From positions 1 through 64,000 of the IMG/VR virus record IMGVR_UViG_3300029915_000016: a stretch of 64,000 nt of DNA. One strand, written 5' to 3'. The notes below the pieces were generated by a model. The model did no database searches. It saw only the letters and a program-made list of their open reading frames with translations, and had not been told where the DNA came from. How positions within the stretch are numbered: the stretch's first letter is position 1; each line of letters starts with the position of its first letter. Made by a program: the position numbers and the translations under genes. This DNA is from a virus. Shown piece after piece: positions 1 through 8,198 of the stretch.

Positions 1-80
1 TATGTGTTTAATTCCTGAGTGGGTGCCACGCGGCAAGCCTACGCTACCTGAGAGGTTTTAACGAATCATAACCGATCACC

Positions 81-386
81 ATGGATAGAAAAATGAATAA
101 TAAAAAAGCAACGAACTACCGAGTATTTTTCCCTGGTGGAGATAGTAAACGTGGAATATTCGCTATCGACACAGGAAAAGGAACCAAGCGTATCTACTAC
201 GACCATGTTCACATCGTTGGACCATGTTGTGAACTTAGTGCATTCAGAGAACAAAATGGTTCCACGGAGAGAGTGTGCTGCCTAAAGGTAAAAGGAGTAT
301 TAAAACACGCCTATTATAAAGACGGAGAGGAGTTGAAGGTAAGTCGTTCAAATATTGTTATCGAAAACGCTATGAAGAGCAAGTAG
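81..386 (+). CDS. Hypothetical protein (101 aa)
   Basis: Open frame with the positively charged start MDRKMNNKK and a mixed hydrophilic body. I recognise no domain. The spacer before it carries only a weak ribosome binding site, so the second ATG at position 93 is an equally good start. It lies ahead of the packaging genes on the same strand and is followed 63 bases later by another small gene, so it probably belongs to the same early structural operon. No cysteine cluster or membrane segment is evident. Confidence 0.55.
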   Translation: MDRKMNNKKATNYRVFFPGGDSKRGIFAIDTGKGTKRIYYDHVHIVGPCCELSAFREQNGSTERVCCLKVKGVLKHAYYKDGEELKVSRSNIVIENAMKSK

Positions 387-449
387 ATAACATAGTAAGC
401 GGATTGAGATGTATTGAGATGTTGACAGCAAAAACAGAAAAGGAGAAAA

Positions 450-635
450 ATGAAAACATTGAACGCAAAATCGAAGTATCTAGTATTGGTTAACGTTGAC
501 GAAGTTTCTATAACTGAAGTCGAGGAAAAACTTAAACAGGCAGGGATTAACGCAACTGTAGTTAGCGTCCCAAGCAATAGAGAGATGGTTGATTTTTATG
601 AAATCAAGACCCCATTTTGGAAAAGATTATTCTAA
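450..635 (+). CDS. Small hypothetical protein (61 aa)
   Basis: A strong ribosome binding site (AAAAGGAG, 6-7 bases upstream) supports the start. The protein has the alternating pattern of a small alpha/beta fold (KYLVLVNVDEVSITEVEEKL). I do not recognise a family. It ends shortly before the open frame that runs into the terminase gene, so it is likely cotranscribed with packaging genes. Confidence 0.6.
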   Translation: MKTLNAKSKYLVLVNVDEVSITEVEEKLKQAGINATVVSVPSNREMVDFYEIKTPFWKRLF

Positions 636-838
636 CCTAACAGCGAAGCAATCGGTGGGGGTTTAGTATCTATTCGCAAAAGATAATCCAACGCAACCTA
701 GAGCAGTTCGCCGCGCTTGAAGGTTGGCTTCCTCAATATCATACACTTGATGAAGTTAACGATTTCAAAGAGCGTGTAGATTCGCTAGTTAAAATTGAGA
801 GCAATAGCAGATCGTCATACATTAAAACACTCAGGCCC

Positions 839-2833
839 ATGACAGAACGTCTCCGGTTGGAGATTCGTCGTTGGATCGAAAATGAACAAGTTCTATGTGG
901 ATTCGACAGCGGATATTGGGAGACTAGATATGCTTACGTGTGCAACGAGGAAGGCCAAATATATAAATATCAACCTAGAATGTCGCAGCGCATTCTTGAC
1001 TCAGTTATATCTGAATTTGATGAGAAGCAAGTATCAATCGAGTTGCTCATCCTTAAAGGTCGCCAATTAGGGGTCACGTCTTGGACGGCTACGAAGTTCA
1101 TCCGACGTATGCTTTTTCTTCCTCATACTCAAGCTATTATGGCCTCTGTTAAAGCCTCATCATCTCAATTGATTGGAAGAATACTTGACACTGAATACAA
1201 CAAATGTCCCTTCTGGCTTGTGCCATTAAAAACCCCAAGAAACTCGTTTGCCAACGGTTCAATCCTCTCAATTCAGTCTGGTATGCAAGCTACAGGACTT
1301 GCACAAGGTTGGACGCCAACCTGTGTGCATGTGTCTGAAATTGCTGATCTTAGCGATGCAAAGAAGACTATTGAGGAGGGCTTGTTTCGTGCAACCCACT
1401 CATCTAAGAACTTGTTTATGGTGTTAGAGGGAACTGGTGGGGGTAGCACGGGTTGGCTTGCTGACACATGGAGATCGGCAAAGGAGGATTGGCCGAAAGG
1501 ATTATCTAGATTATGTCCTGTCTTTGTTCCATGGCCAATGTGCCCTGAAATTTACCCTGAGAGGGATTGGTTAAGGAAGTTCCCTGTAGAGAATAGCTGG
1601 AGACCGCACGAGACAACACGTAAGCACGTAGCGCGATGTGAGTCTTATATCCGCAATACTCCATATCTTGCCAAGATCGCTGGAGCCAACTGGCGTATGC
1701 CAATTGAGCAACAGTGGTTCTGGCAGTTCAACTACGACACAGCTTGCAAGAATCACACACAGAAAACGTGGGCGGCTCAAATGCCTGCCGACGATTTTGA
1801 GTCTCTCACGGGTGTACATGACTCTGTGTTTGATCCTGAAGTGATGCAGGAGGTTGAGGAGTACGTCTACGAGATAAAGACGGAACCAGAAACAGGACTA
1901 GATGTTAAGACGAGACGTGTTCCGATTCAAGCGTACATCATTCAGGGTGAGTCGATTGATGAGGACTTTATCATTGATGATAGTGATCCACGCATTGACT
2001 GGTCCAAGCCGGTTATCCAAGTGTCATGGAAGAATCACCGTGGAACGGTATACGAGTGGGAGATGATTCCCGCTCTTCCGTTTGACGAGGAAAAGGAAAT
2101 CAACACGTTTGGATTGTTGTTGGTCTATGAAGAGCCTAAAGCTGGTTACGATTACAGTTGCGGGGTGGATACGGCGTCAGGACTTGGAGACGAGGATGAG
2201 GACCGAACTGTTATATCGATGGAGAGAAACAGGTTTGGGTCCGACTTCGATTATCAGGTGGCAGAATTTACATCGAATGCGGTGAACAGTGCGCAAGCCG
2301 TAGGATTTGCGGCGTGTACGGCGGCTTATTACGGCGAGAGGACCAAAGATCACCGGGGAGTAAAATTTGCTATTGAGCAGATCACAAGACCGGGAGATAC
2401 GTGCCAGAACCAGTTGAAGATGATGGGTTTCAACCATCACCATAAACCTCGTAGGTACGACTCAAAGAAGGTCAAGGACGACACCAGCAAGAAAGAGGGC
2501 TGGTATTCGTCTGGGTGGTCTGTTCCTATCCTGATGACCCGCTTTATTCAGGCGGTGAATGACGGGTGGTATAGGCCAGCGTCGAAGTGGTTGATTGAGG
2601 AGCTAAGGACTCTAGAAAGGCACGTAGCGAGTGGTGGCAAGGAAAAGATGGAGCACAGGGAAGGACAGCACGATGACCGGGTGAGAGCGGCAGCACAAGG
2701 ATACTTTACCGTCCATGACCTTGACAACCTTGCGGAACGTGCTCAGAAAAGATACGCTTTACCTGCAAGGAAGAAAGCAGTAAAATCAGGCAGATGTACC
2801 ACGAATGAAATTTCAATTGGTGGAGACGAATAA
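839..2833 (+). CDS. terL: Terminase large subunit (packaging ATPase/nuclease)
   Basis: Motor that cuts and pumps phage DNA into the prohead. Counting from ATG 839, residues 74-81 (GRQLGVTS) form the deviant Walker A loop, 165-170 (VSEIAD) the Walker B strand with catalytic Glu, and a GTGGGSTG segment near 198 fits the coupling motif. The C-terminal RNase H-like nuclease shows Asp in GVDTASG (about 443), Glu in AIEQ (about 511) and Asp in QHDDR (about 611). No good ribosome binding site precedes ATG 839, and the same frame stays open and protein-like back to position 641 (for example LEQFAALEGWLPQYHT) without any ATG, GTG or TTG. The true N terminus is therefore probably upstream, with a non-canonical start or a sequence error. 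Confidence 0.92.
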   Translation: MTERLRLEIRRWIENEQVLCGFDSGYWETRYAYVCNEEGQIYKYQPRMSQRILDSVISEFDEKQVSIELLILKGRQLGVTSWTATKFIRRMLFLPHTQAIMASVKASSSQLIGRILDTEYNKCPFWLVPLKTPRNSFANGSILSIQSGMQATGLAQGWTPTCVHVSEIADLSDAKKTIEEGLFRATHSSKNLFMVLEGTGGGSTGWLADTWRSAKEDWPKGLSRLCPVFVPWPMCPEIYPERDWLRKFPVENSWRPHETTRKHVARCESYIRNTPYLAKIAGANWRMPIEQQWFWQFNYDTACKNHTQKTWAAQMPADDFESLTGVHDSVFDPEVMQEVEEYVYEIKTEPETGLDVKTRRVPIQAYIIQGESIDEDFIIDDSDPRIDWSKPVIQVSWKNHRGTVYEWEMIPALPFDEEKEINTFGLLLVYEEPKAGYDYSCGVDTASGLGDEDEDRTVISMERNRFGSDFDYQVAEFTSNAVNSAQAVGFAACTAAYYGERTKDHRGVKFAIEQITRPGDTCQNQLKMMGFNHHHKPRRYDSKKVKDDTSKKEGWYSSGWSVPILMTRFIQAVNDGWYRPASKWLIEELRTLERHVASGGKEKMEHREGQHDDRVRAAAQGYFTVHDLDNLAERAQKRYALPARKKAVKSGRCTTNEISIGGDE

Positions 2834-2845
2834 CCGGGAGGGGAA

Positions 2846-3595
2846 ATGGATAGACGATCATTCTTTAAGTTTTTAGGTATAGGAGCGGTAGCGGCTGCGG
2901 TTGCTCCGAAGATTTTGGCAGAACAAACTCCAGAAGTTTATCCAGAAGCAAGCGCACCAATAACTTTTGAAATGCTACAGAGAGCCTATGGGGAAACTCT
3001 TAGGTTTCCACGAGGAAATCACGGACTAACAGTTTACGAAGAACCGCTCGCTGGATATGATTACAGTATAGGAGTGGACGTTGGGAGCGGATTCGGATAT
3101 TCTCCAACATGTGTCTCGGTTATGCGCAAAGGAAACGAGTCAGAACCGGATATACAAGTAGCGGAACTCGTTTCTAACCGTCTAAATCCATCTCAGATAG
3201 CCCCAATAGTTGCGTCTATCGCTTGGAGATACGGAGAGAAATGTAAAGACCATAGAGGTCCAATGTTGGTTATCGAACAGATCAGTTCTCCGGGAGATTT
3301 ATGCCAAAATCAATTAAAGATCATGGGATTCACTAGGTTTTATTCAATGAAAAAATATACTCCGATGAAAACGAAAACGGTTAAGGATGGCTGGTACTCG
3401 ACTACGTGGAGTCTTCCTGTTCTTATGAGTAGATTCGAGGGCGCTGTCAAGGATGGCTGGTACAAGCCTAAGTCTGATCGGCTTAAATTTGGAATTGGAA
3501 ATCCAGAAACAACCATAAGGAACGATTCTATTGTGCGATCAGCAGCGCAATCGTATATCGGTTTGAACGGTACAAACGAGGTAAAAAATGGCTAA
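2846..3595 (+). CDS. Tat-signal paralogue of the terminase nuclease domain
   Basis: Residues 60-240 align by eye with the C-terminal nuclease of the neighbouring terminase: VYEEPLAGYDYSIGVD, IEQISSPGDLCQNQLK and DGWYSTTWSLPVLMSRF all have near-identical counterparts. Candidate catalytic acids are kept (D78, E144, D227). The ATPase domain is absent. Instead the protein starts MDRRSFFKFLGIGAVAAAVA, a textbook twin-arginine signal (RRSFFKF, then a hydrophobic stretch and an Ala-rich cleavage region). A strong site GGGAGGGG precedes the ATG. Seen: duplication plus signal. Inferred: an exported or membrane-associated nuclease, or a virion protein. The 3' end overlaps the next gene by 8 bases. Confidence 0.8.
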   Translation: MDRRSFFKFLGIGAVAAAVAPKILAEQTPEVYPEASAPITFEMLQRAYGETLRFPRGNHGLTVYEEPLAGYDYSIGVDVGSGFGYSPTCVSVMRKGNESEPDIQVAELVSNRLNPSQIAPIVASIAWRYGEKCKDHRGPMLVIEQISSPGDLCQNQLKIMGFTRFYSMKKYTPMKTKTVKDGWYSTTWSLPVLMSRFEGAVKDGWYKPKSDRLKFGIGNPETTIRNDSIVRSAAQSYIGLNGTNEVKNG

Positions 3596-3983
3596 CGCAC
3601 AAATGAGAACGAAGATCGTCTACTACTGTGAACGTAAGACGGGAGAGATCCTCATGGGACTCCCTGAGTGTTTTGCAGCCCCACCGGGATACGAGAAGAT
3701 TGTATGCAACACAGCGCACGAGGCAGAGCGGTGGTCTGCGTTGATGCGGAAGTGGGATGAAGTAAAGCATCAGGTGATTCAAGAGAAGCGTGAGCAGATC
3801 GAGGGTCCAATGCGTAAGCATCTACGCGAAGAGATGCTTCACGGAATGGCAAATGCTAGGAATACCATTAACCGTGAGTTCCTACGGCGTCACATGGAAA
3901 ATCAGGAAAAGAAACAGAAGCCATGGGAATACAAGAGAAAGAGTTTCCTTGGCGCGGAAGGATTCGAGAATGTCGCAAAGTAG
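3588..3983 (+). CDS. Hypothetical protein (131 aa)
   Basis: Starts at ATG after GAGGTAAAAA, overlapping the end of the terminase paralogue, so translation is probably coupled. The protein begins with a short beta-rich part (KIVYYCERKTGEILMGLP) and continues as a long charged helix rich in Glu, Lys and Arg. Its position between terminase and portal suggests a packaging or head-completion accessory role, but no family is recognised. Confidence 0.65.
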   Translation: MANAQMRTKIVYYCERKTGEILMGLPECFAAPPGYEKIVCNTAHEAERWSALMRKWDEVKHQVIQEKREQIEGPMRKHLREEMLHGMANARNTINREFLRRHMENQEKKQKPWEYKRKSFLGAEGFENVAK

Positions 3984-4218
3984 GATTACCCCAGTGAAGT
4001 TCATCGGCAGGGCTTATGTGTCAGCGTCAACTCTAGATAGCAACCCAGACGTTTGGGTGTGCATCGACTCTGAGGATATTAAAGGAATTGTATTGATGTT
4101 TTTTTCCAAGGATACTATTGAAAACGCTCAAGCTGCGGCAGACGCTTTGAATATTTGGGCTGGCAAGGATGCAGCAGAGTTAGACCCGAATGGACCATGT
4201 GGAGCGTTGGTGAATTAA
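3970..4218 (+). CDS. Small hypothetical protein (82 aa)
   Basis: ATG 3970 overlaps the end of the preceding gene by 14 bases and has GGAAGGA upstream; I prefer it to the longer open frame starting at 3790, which lies inside the neighbour. The protein reads MSQSRITPVKFIGRAYVSAS and ends with an acidic and Gly/Pro tail. No known domain. It is the last gene before the portal promoter. Confidence 0.6.
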   Translation: MSQSRITPVKFIGRAYVSASTLDSNPDVWVCIDSEDIKGIVLMFFSKDTIENAQAAADALNIWAGKDAAELDPNGPCGALVN

Positions 4219-4222
4219 AGCG

Positions 4223-4250
4223 TAGACATGTAAGCATTTTGCGTTATAAT
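4223..4250 (+). promoter_or_regulatory. Sigma70-type promoter for portal
   Basis: -35 TAGACA (4223-4228), 16-base spacer, perfect -10 TATAAT (4245-4250). The predicted start is near 4257, upstream of a strong hairpin and the portal gene. Confidence 0.7.
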
Positions 4251-4269
4251 GCGCTAGGACTATTTTTAC

Positions 4270-4296
4270 ACAAGATCGACAGGGAATCGATCTTGT
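4270..4296 (+). promoter_or_regulatory. Leader hairpin upstream of portal
   Basis: Perfect 10-bp inverted repeat ACAAGATCGA / TCGATCTTGT with a 7-base loop in the presumed 5' untranslated region, just before GGGAGGG. It has no T tract, so it is more likely a stabilising or regulatory leader hairpin than a terminator. Confidence 0.6.
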
Positions 4297-4320
4297 ACCG
4301 GGAGGGAATGGAAATGATCT

Positions 4321-6441
4321 GTGCCTATCGTAACGGATGGTTCGTCTTCGCGTAATGCATTATTAGAGAACGTGTCGTGGCAATCTCCGCCTTTTTCCGC
4401 TCCTCCTGATCGTATTGTCAGTTGGGTTGAGGATCAAGTCTCGGAGGGTGAAGGTTTTCTCCAAAACCAAACATGCTACCAGAATCTCGGTAGCAATATG
4501 CGTATATTTGACGGCATATTTAAGGATAAATCTAAATCAACGCTTGTCACAAATCGCTTAAAATACAACATTAGAAAATTCTGTGAAACGCTGGCTGAGG
4601 TTAGAGAGATTGCCGGTTTCGGATCGGACATACCTGCCTACAAACAGTTTGCAGAGATGCTTACAAAGGTTTCAAAGTGTGTCTATCTAGAGTCCGATTT
4701 TCCATTCCAAATGCTGAAAGTTTTGCAGTATGCCTCCGTCATGGGGATAGGATACTTGTGGCCTAAAGTTCGGGCTACAGAGTACGGATATGGCGAGAGA
4801 AAGCTAATGTTCGATGCGCTAGGACTCTTGGATGTGGTTCCTGTCCAGATGTCAAATAGCCACGACATTCAAGACTGCTACGCGGTGACGGTGTACAACT
4901 ATATGCCTATCGCAGAGGCGCATGGTAGGTTTCCTTTATTCCAACACCTATTGCAGACGGTTGGGCCTCGTAACTATAAAACTCAGTTGCAGGCAAAGAG
5001 GATTGATTGGGCTGAGAAGTATAGATATGGAGATCAAGGACGCAGTTTTGGAAACCTATATACCGAGATTCGTTATACGTTTGTTAGGGATTTGAGAATC
5101 AACAACACAGGTTTTGAGTTGCCAATGGGAGACTTGGGAACGACGTGGTTTTACAAAGTTCCCTATGTCGGACAGGATATATTTGGAGGAATCAGGAATG
5201 GTCAGCCTTTCATGCGTCCTGCTCAAGTGGAGGATTGCCGGGTGTACCCTAACCTGCGGCTCATCATTACATCTTCAGGACTCAACCGCCCGATGTATGA
5301 CGGTCCTGCCTTCGATTGGGATAGTAATATACCGATTATCCAGTACACGGTAGATGATTGGGCATGGGAGCCTCTAGGACGGTCCTTGGTTGGCGATGTG
5401 GCCTCAATAGAAATGACTAAGAGAAAGCTGGAACGTCAACTAGATCAGGTAGTTACAGCAAGTTTGAATCCTCCGATGGGATACAATATTGACGAGAATT
5501 CAGGGGCAAAGGTGGAGCATTTCGACATCTTTGAACCTGATGTTCGCATGGGACTGGCAGGTGGTGAACCACAGAAGATGCTTCAGTCTCTACTCCCTGA
5601 CTCGGTAAGGGCAGATACGGTTCACTTCACGATGCTGAAGTATCTGGACGAGTGTGAACAGATGCAGCTTGGACTCACGGATCTAGGCAACCTTCAGAAT
5701 ATGAAGATGAACATTGCCAACGAGACGGCAGACAAGATGCTGGAGGGTATTGGTCCTATCGGAAAGGGTATCGCGGCTAGGATTGAAAAGGGAAACAAGA
5801 GGGTAGGAGAACGCATGAAGTTCTTAATCCCTCAGTGGTTCAACGTAAAACGGATTATGGAGTATGTAGGACCGGATGGGATGGCACGGGAGACATTCGA
5901 CTACGATCCTGACTCTCTAGTTCCCAGTCACATGCCCGATGAGATGATAAAAGGGAATTTCCCGGATACGGAATCTAAGTACGATCAGTTGACACGCGCA
6001 CGCTGGTTTGCGCGGCAGATCAGGCTCACATCTGTTCCTAGCACATTGTTGAAGATCACTCAGATGCAACAACAGATGCAAGCGTTGCAACTGAAGCGAT
6101 CCGGGGCTCCAATCTCATGGCAAACGTGCTTTGAACGTATGGATTTTCCTGACCCTAAGGGAGAGATTCAAAAGAGTTTCAAGGAAGAAGTTGAACTCCA
6201 AAAAATGAAGATTTTGGCTCAAATCGAAGTAATGAAGATCATGAAAGAGCTAGGAATTGATCCGTCTCAATTGCCGGGTGGAGAGGATCAAGGTAAGGGT
6301 GGTAAAGGTGGTGGAGGCGGAGGTAAAGGGGCGGGTGGACAACATGCAGGTGGGCGTCCCCCGAGCGGACAAAAACCACCACGATTGGCTTCTAAGGGTT
6401 CCCAAGGTGGTGATCCAAGAACGGTAGTCAAGGAGAGTTGA
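4321..6441 (+). CDS. Portal protein
   Basis: Large protein (706 aa) between terminase and scaffold/capsid, the position of the portal, the dodecameric ring through which DNA enters the head. Long helical segments, a conserved-looking core (YVGQDIFGGIRNGQPFMRP, later LGNLQNMKMNIANETADKM) and a Gly/Lys-rich C-terminal tail (about 665-690) fit podovirus-type portals. The frame has no ATG until 4498. GTG 4321 is the first start after an in-frame stop, but it lies about 15 bases from GGGAGGG, whose ideal partner is ATG 4314 of a 13-codon overlapping peptide; a leader peptide is possible. The stop codon overlaps the next ATG. Confidence 0.85.
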   Translation: MPIVTDGSSSRNALLENVSWQSPPFSAPPDRIVSWVEDQVSEGEGFLQNQTCYQNLGSNMRIFDGIFKDKSKSTLVTNRLKYNIRKFCETLAEVREIAGFGSDIPAYKQFAEMLTKVSKCVYLESDFPFQMLKVLQYASVMGIGYLWPKVRATEYGYGERKLMFDALGLLDVVPVQMSNSHDIQDCYAVTVYNYMPIAEAHGRFPLFQHLLQTVGPRNYKTQLQAKRIDWAEKYRYGDQGRSFGNLYTEIRYTFVRDLRINNTGFELPMGDLGTTWFYKVPYVGQDIFGGIRNGQPFMRPAQVEDCRVYPNLRLIITSSGLNRPMYDGPAFDWDSNIPIIQYTVDDWAWEPLGRSLVGDVASIEMTKRKLERQLDQVVTASLNPPMGYNIDENSGAKVEHFDIFEPDVRMGLAGGEPQKMLQSLLPDSVRADTVHFTMLKYLDECEQMQLGLTDLGNLQNMKMNIANETADKMLEGIGPIGKGIAARIEKGNKRVGERMKFLIPQWFNVKRIMEYVGPDGMARETFDYDPDSLVPSHMPDEMIKGNFPDTESKYDQLTRARWFARQIRLTSVPSTLLKITQMQQQMQALQLKRSGAPISWQTCFERMDFPDPKGEIQKSFKEEVELQKMKILAQIEVMKIMKELGIDPSQLPGGEDQGKGGKGGGGGGKGAGGQHAGGRPPSGQKPPRLASKGSQGGDPRTVVKES

Positions 6442-7241
6442 TGAAGGTTTACATATACGTTCTGAAGCACCCGGAGACGCTTGAGATTCGCTATGTCGGA
6501 TTGACTCGGTTTCCTGTGAAGCGACTTAATAATGAGATCAACTATCCGCATACTAAATATCTGAAAAACTGGGTAAACAGTCTAAAATCGGCAGGATTAA
6601 AGCCTTTGATGGAGGTTATCGAAGAGTCAGAGGAAGGTAAACTTTGTGATACTGCTGAACGTAAATGGATCTCCGAAATGAAATCTCGTGGGTGCAGACT
6701 TATTAACTACACGAATGGCGGTGAGCGTGGATATAAATGCTCTGATGAGTACCGTATAGCTGTTAGCGAAGGGCAAAAAGGTAAAGTTTTAGGACCAATG
6801 TCAAAAGAACACAAAGCTAAAATCTCGAAAGCGAATAAAGGAAAGAAGAAGCCGGGAAACGCTGCGAGGATTATAGCTCTTAACAAATCTAGGGAAGGGA
6901 TACCTCTAAAAGATGAAACTAAAGCTAAATTGCGAGAAATAGGGAAGAGAAATATGGTTGGGGAAAGACTGGAAAAGTTGATGGATGGTGGAAGGCGTAG
7001 AGTACATGCTTCAAAATTTACAGATCAACAAAAAGGAGAGATAAAATATCTTCTTACCGATGGGTACTCACATAAGGTAATCTCTGACCGATATGGACTG
7101 ACAATAGGCACGCTATCCTGCATAAAAAGAGGAGAAATATGGATAAACGTCACCCCAACCACTACCGCTTTTCCTTTGCCTGAATATAAGAAAATCCAAC
7201 TATTCAGGAACGAAAAAGGCCAATACAAACGGGCAGCATAA
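6441..7241 (+). CDS. GIY-YIG homing endonuclease
   Basis: Free-standing selfish nuclease (266 aa) of the SegA/I-TevI kind that spreads itself by cutting uninfected alleles. The N terminus has VYIYVLKHPETLEIRYVGLT, matching the GIY...YIG core, followed by an Arg (VKR) and Glu residues of the active site. The middle has NUMOD3-like repeats (SKEHKAKISKANKGKKK; KDETKAKLREIGKRN). The C terminus (about 195-240) looks like a helix-turn-helix (KYLLTDGYSHKVISDRYGL). The ATG overlaps the portal TGA, so it is translated as a passenger in the structural operon. Confidence 0.85.
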   Translation: MKVYIYVLKHPETLEIRYVGLTRFPVKRLNNEINYPHTKYLKNWVNSLKSAGLKPLMEVIEESEEGKLCDTAERKWISEMKSRGCRLINYTNGGERGYKCSDEYRIAVSEGQKGKVLGPMSKEHKAKISKANKGKKKPGNAARIIALNKSREGIPLKDETKAKLREIGKRNMVGERLEKLMDGGRRRVHASKFTDQQKGEIKYLLTDGYSHKVISDRYGLTIGTLSCIKRGEIWINVTPTTTAFPLPEYKKIQLFRNEKGQYKRAA

Positions 7242-7282
7242 CATTGTTAGTTTCAACAAAACAAATAAGTTAAGGAGAGCAA

Positions 7283-7522
7283 ATGGTTGTTAGAAGCAAA
7301 GCACAACGGGACTACCTTTTAACAGAATCTAGTATCGATTTACCTGCCAGCGTTAGTGAGGTGGACGATTTATTGAGAGCGACCAAGACGAGTGGAAAAA
7401 TGGTGGTTTTATACAATGGAGGATGTGTCCAAGGTATAAACATCGAGCAAAAGACGAAAATGAAAGAGTCTGATTCTGTGAAAATCAGGCCAATGCTGGA
7501 TATTGATGATAAAGTTATCTGA
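7283..7522 (+). CDS. Small hypothetical protein (79 aa)
   Basis: AAGGAG lies 7 bases before ATG. Mixed charged protein without recognised domain; the C terminus has beta-type alternation. Its last codons form the left arm of an inverted repeat that is probably the terminator of the packaging operon. Confidence 0.6.
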   Translation: MVVRSKAQRDYLLTESSIDLPASVSEVDDLLRATKTSGKMVVLYNGGCVQGINIEQKTKMKESDSVKIRPMLDIDDKVI

Positions 7523-7543
7523 TTTTTTATATCATCAATTTTC
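7502..7543 (+). terminator. Terminator after the packaging operon
   Basis: Perfect 9-bp inverted repeat ATTGATGAT (7502-7510) / ATCATCAAT (7531-7539) overlapping the end of the previous gene and followed by TTTT. Confidence 0.5.
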
Positions 7544-7546
7544 CAC

Positions 7547-7576
7547 TTGACAAGATGGAAGTGTTTGCTGTAAATT
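7547..7576 (+). promoter_or_regulatory. Promoter before the capsid operon
   Basis: Perfect -35 TTGACA at 7547 and -10-like TAAATT at 7571 with an 18-base spacer. Transcription from about 7583 would run into the hairpin at 7639. Confidence 0.55.
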
Positions 7577-7638
7577 CAGAAGAACGTAAAGATTTAGCGC
7601 GTGCCCTCCTAATTGAGTTTGTTTTCAACGGGAATAAG

Positions 7639-7680
7639 CGGCGGCTAGAGCGAAACCGGCTCTAGTCGCCGATTTTGTTT
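7639..7680 (+). terminator. Strong hairpin with T-rich tail (attenuator or terminator)
   Basis: 13-bp stem (7639-7651 with 7659-7671, one G.T pair), 7-base loop, then ATTTTGTTT. Lying only about 60 bases after a predicted start site, it would either end a short RNA or attenuate transcription into the scaffold/capsid genes. Confidence 0.6.
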
Positions 7681-7715
7681 GTGGTCAACCCAAACAACCC
7701 GAAAAGGAGAACACC

Positions 7716-7838
7716 ATGAAGCGTCATTCCACCAAGATCAAGGTCGCCGCAGTTAAGGCAACTCACCTGAAGAAACGTGCAGCCAAGAAAGCTCGCGGTA
7801 AGGTAGCCAAGGCAAAGCGCACCGCTATCAAGGCGTAA
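7716..7838 (+). CDS. Tiny Lys/Ala-rich basic protein (40 aa)
   Basis: AAAAGGAG precedes ATG by 7 bases. The product starts MKRHSTKIKVAAVKATHLKK and continues with Lys/Arg/Ala only, like the tail of histone H1. Role not known; a nucleic-acid-binding or head-associated peptide is plausible. Similar small basic proteins occur at 12172, 12360, 12564, 22048, 22387, 22538 and 22835. Confidence 0.75.
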   Translation: MKRHSTKIKVAAVKATHLKKRAAKKARGKVAKAKRTAIKA

Positions 7839-7874
7839 TAACTCGTAGCCAACCAATAAGGGGAGTATCTATAA

Positions 7875-8171
7875 ATGGCTACATCAGGTATGCCTACACC
7901 GGATCAGGGAGGATCGCCGCAAGCGGGTGGACCTCCCCCTCCCCCACCTCAAGGGGGAGATCAAGGACAGCAAGGACCACCATCTCAGGGTCCAGCGAAT
8001 CAACTCCAACAACTGTTAGGTAAATGGTCTGTTACCGCCAAGCAAATGGGGGCGTCCGATCCTCGTCTTGCTGAGGGTGCAGAACTAGTGAGTCAGGGAA
8101 TTCAGAAGATGCAGACGGCGTTAGTCACACCGCCTCAACCAACACCAGTCAGTCAACAACCAAGCTATTAA
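7875..8171 (+). CDS. Pro/Gly/Gln-rich small protein (98 aa)
   Basis: Starts after GGGGAG with MATSGMPTPDQGGSPQAGG and a run of prolines, then a helical half (LQQLLGKWSVTAKQMGASD). The disordered N terminus and helical C terminus, directly ahead of the scaffold gene, suggest a head-assembly accessory protein. No family recognised. Confidence 0.65.
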   Translation: MATSGMPTPDQGGSPQAGGPPPPPPQGGDQGQQGPPSQGPANQLQQLLGKWSVTAKQMGASDPRLAEGAELVSQGIQKMQTALVTPPQPTPVSQQPSY

Positions 8172-8198
8172 CAACGACGTTCCGGGAGAATGTGAATT

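Noticed and set aside
1-80. Possible tRNA or promoter at the window start
   Set aside because: No cloverleaf or convincing -35/-10 pair could be found.
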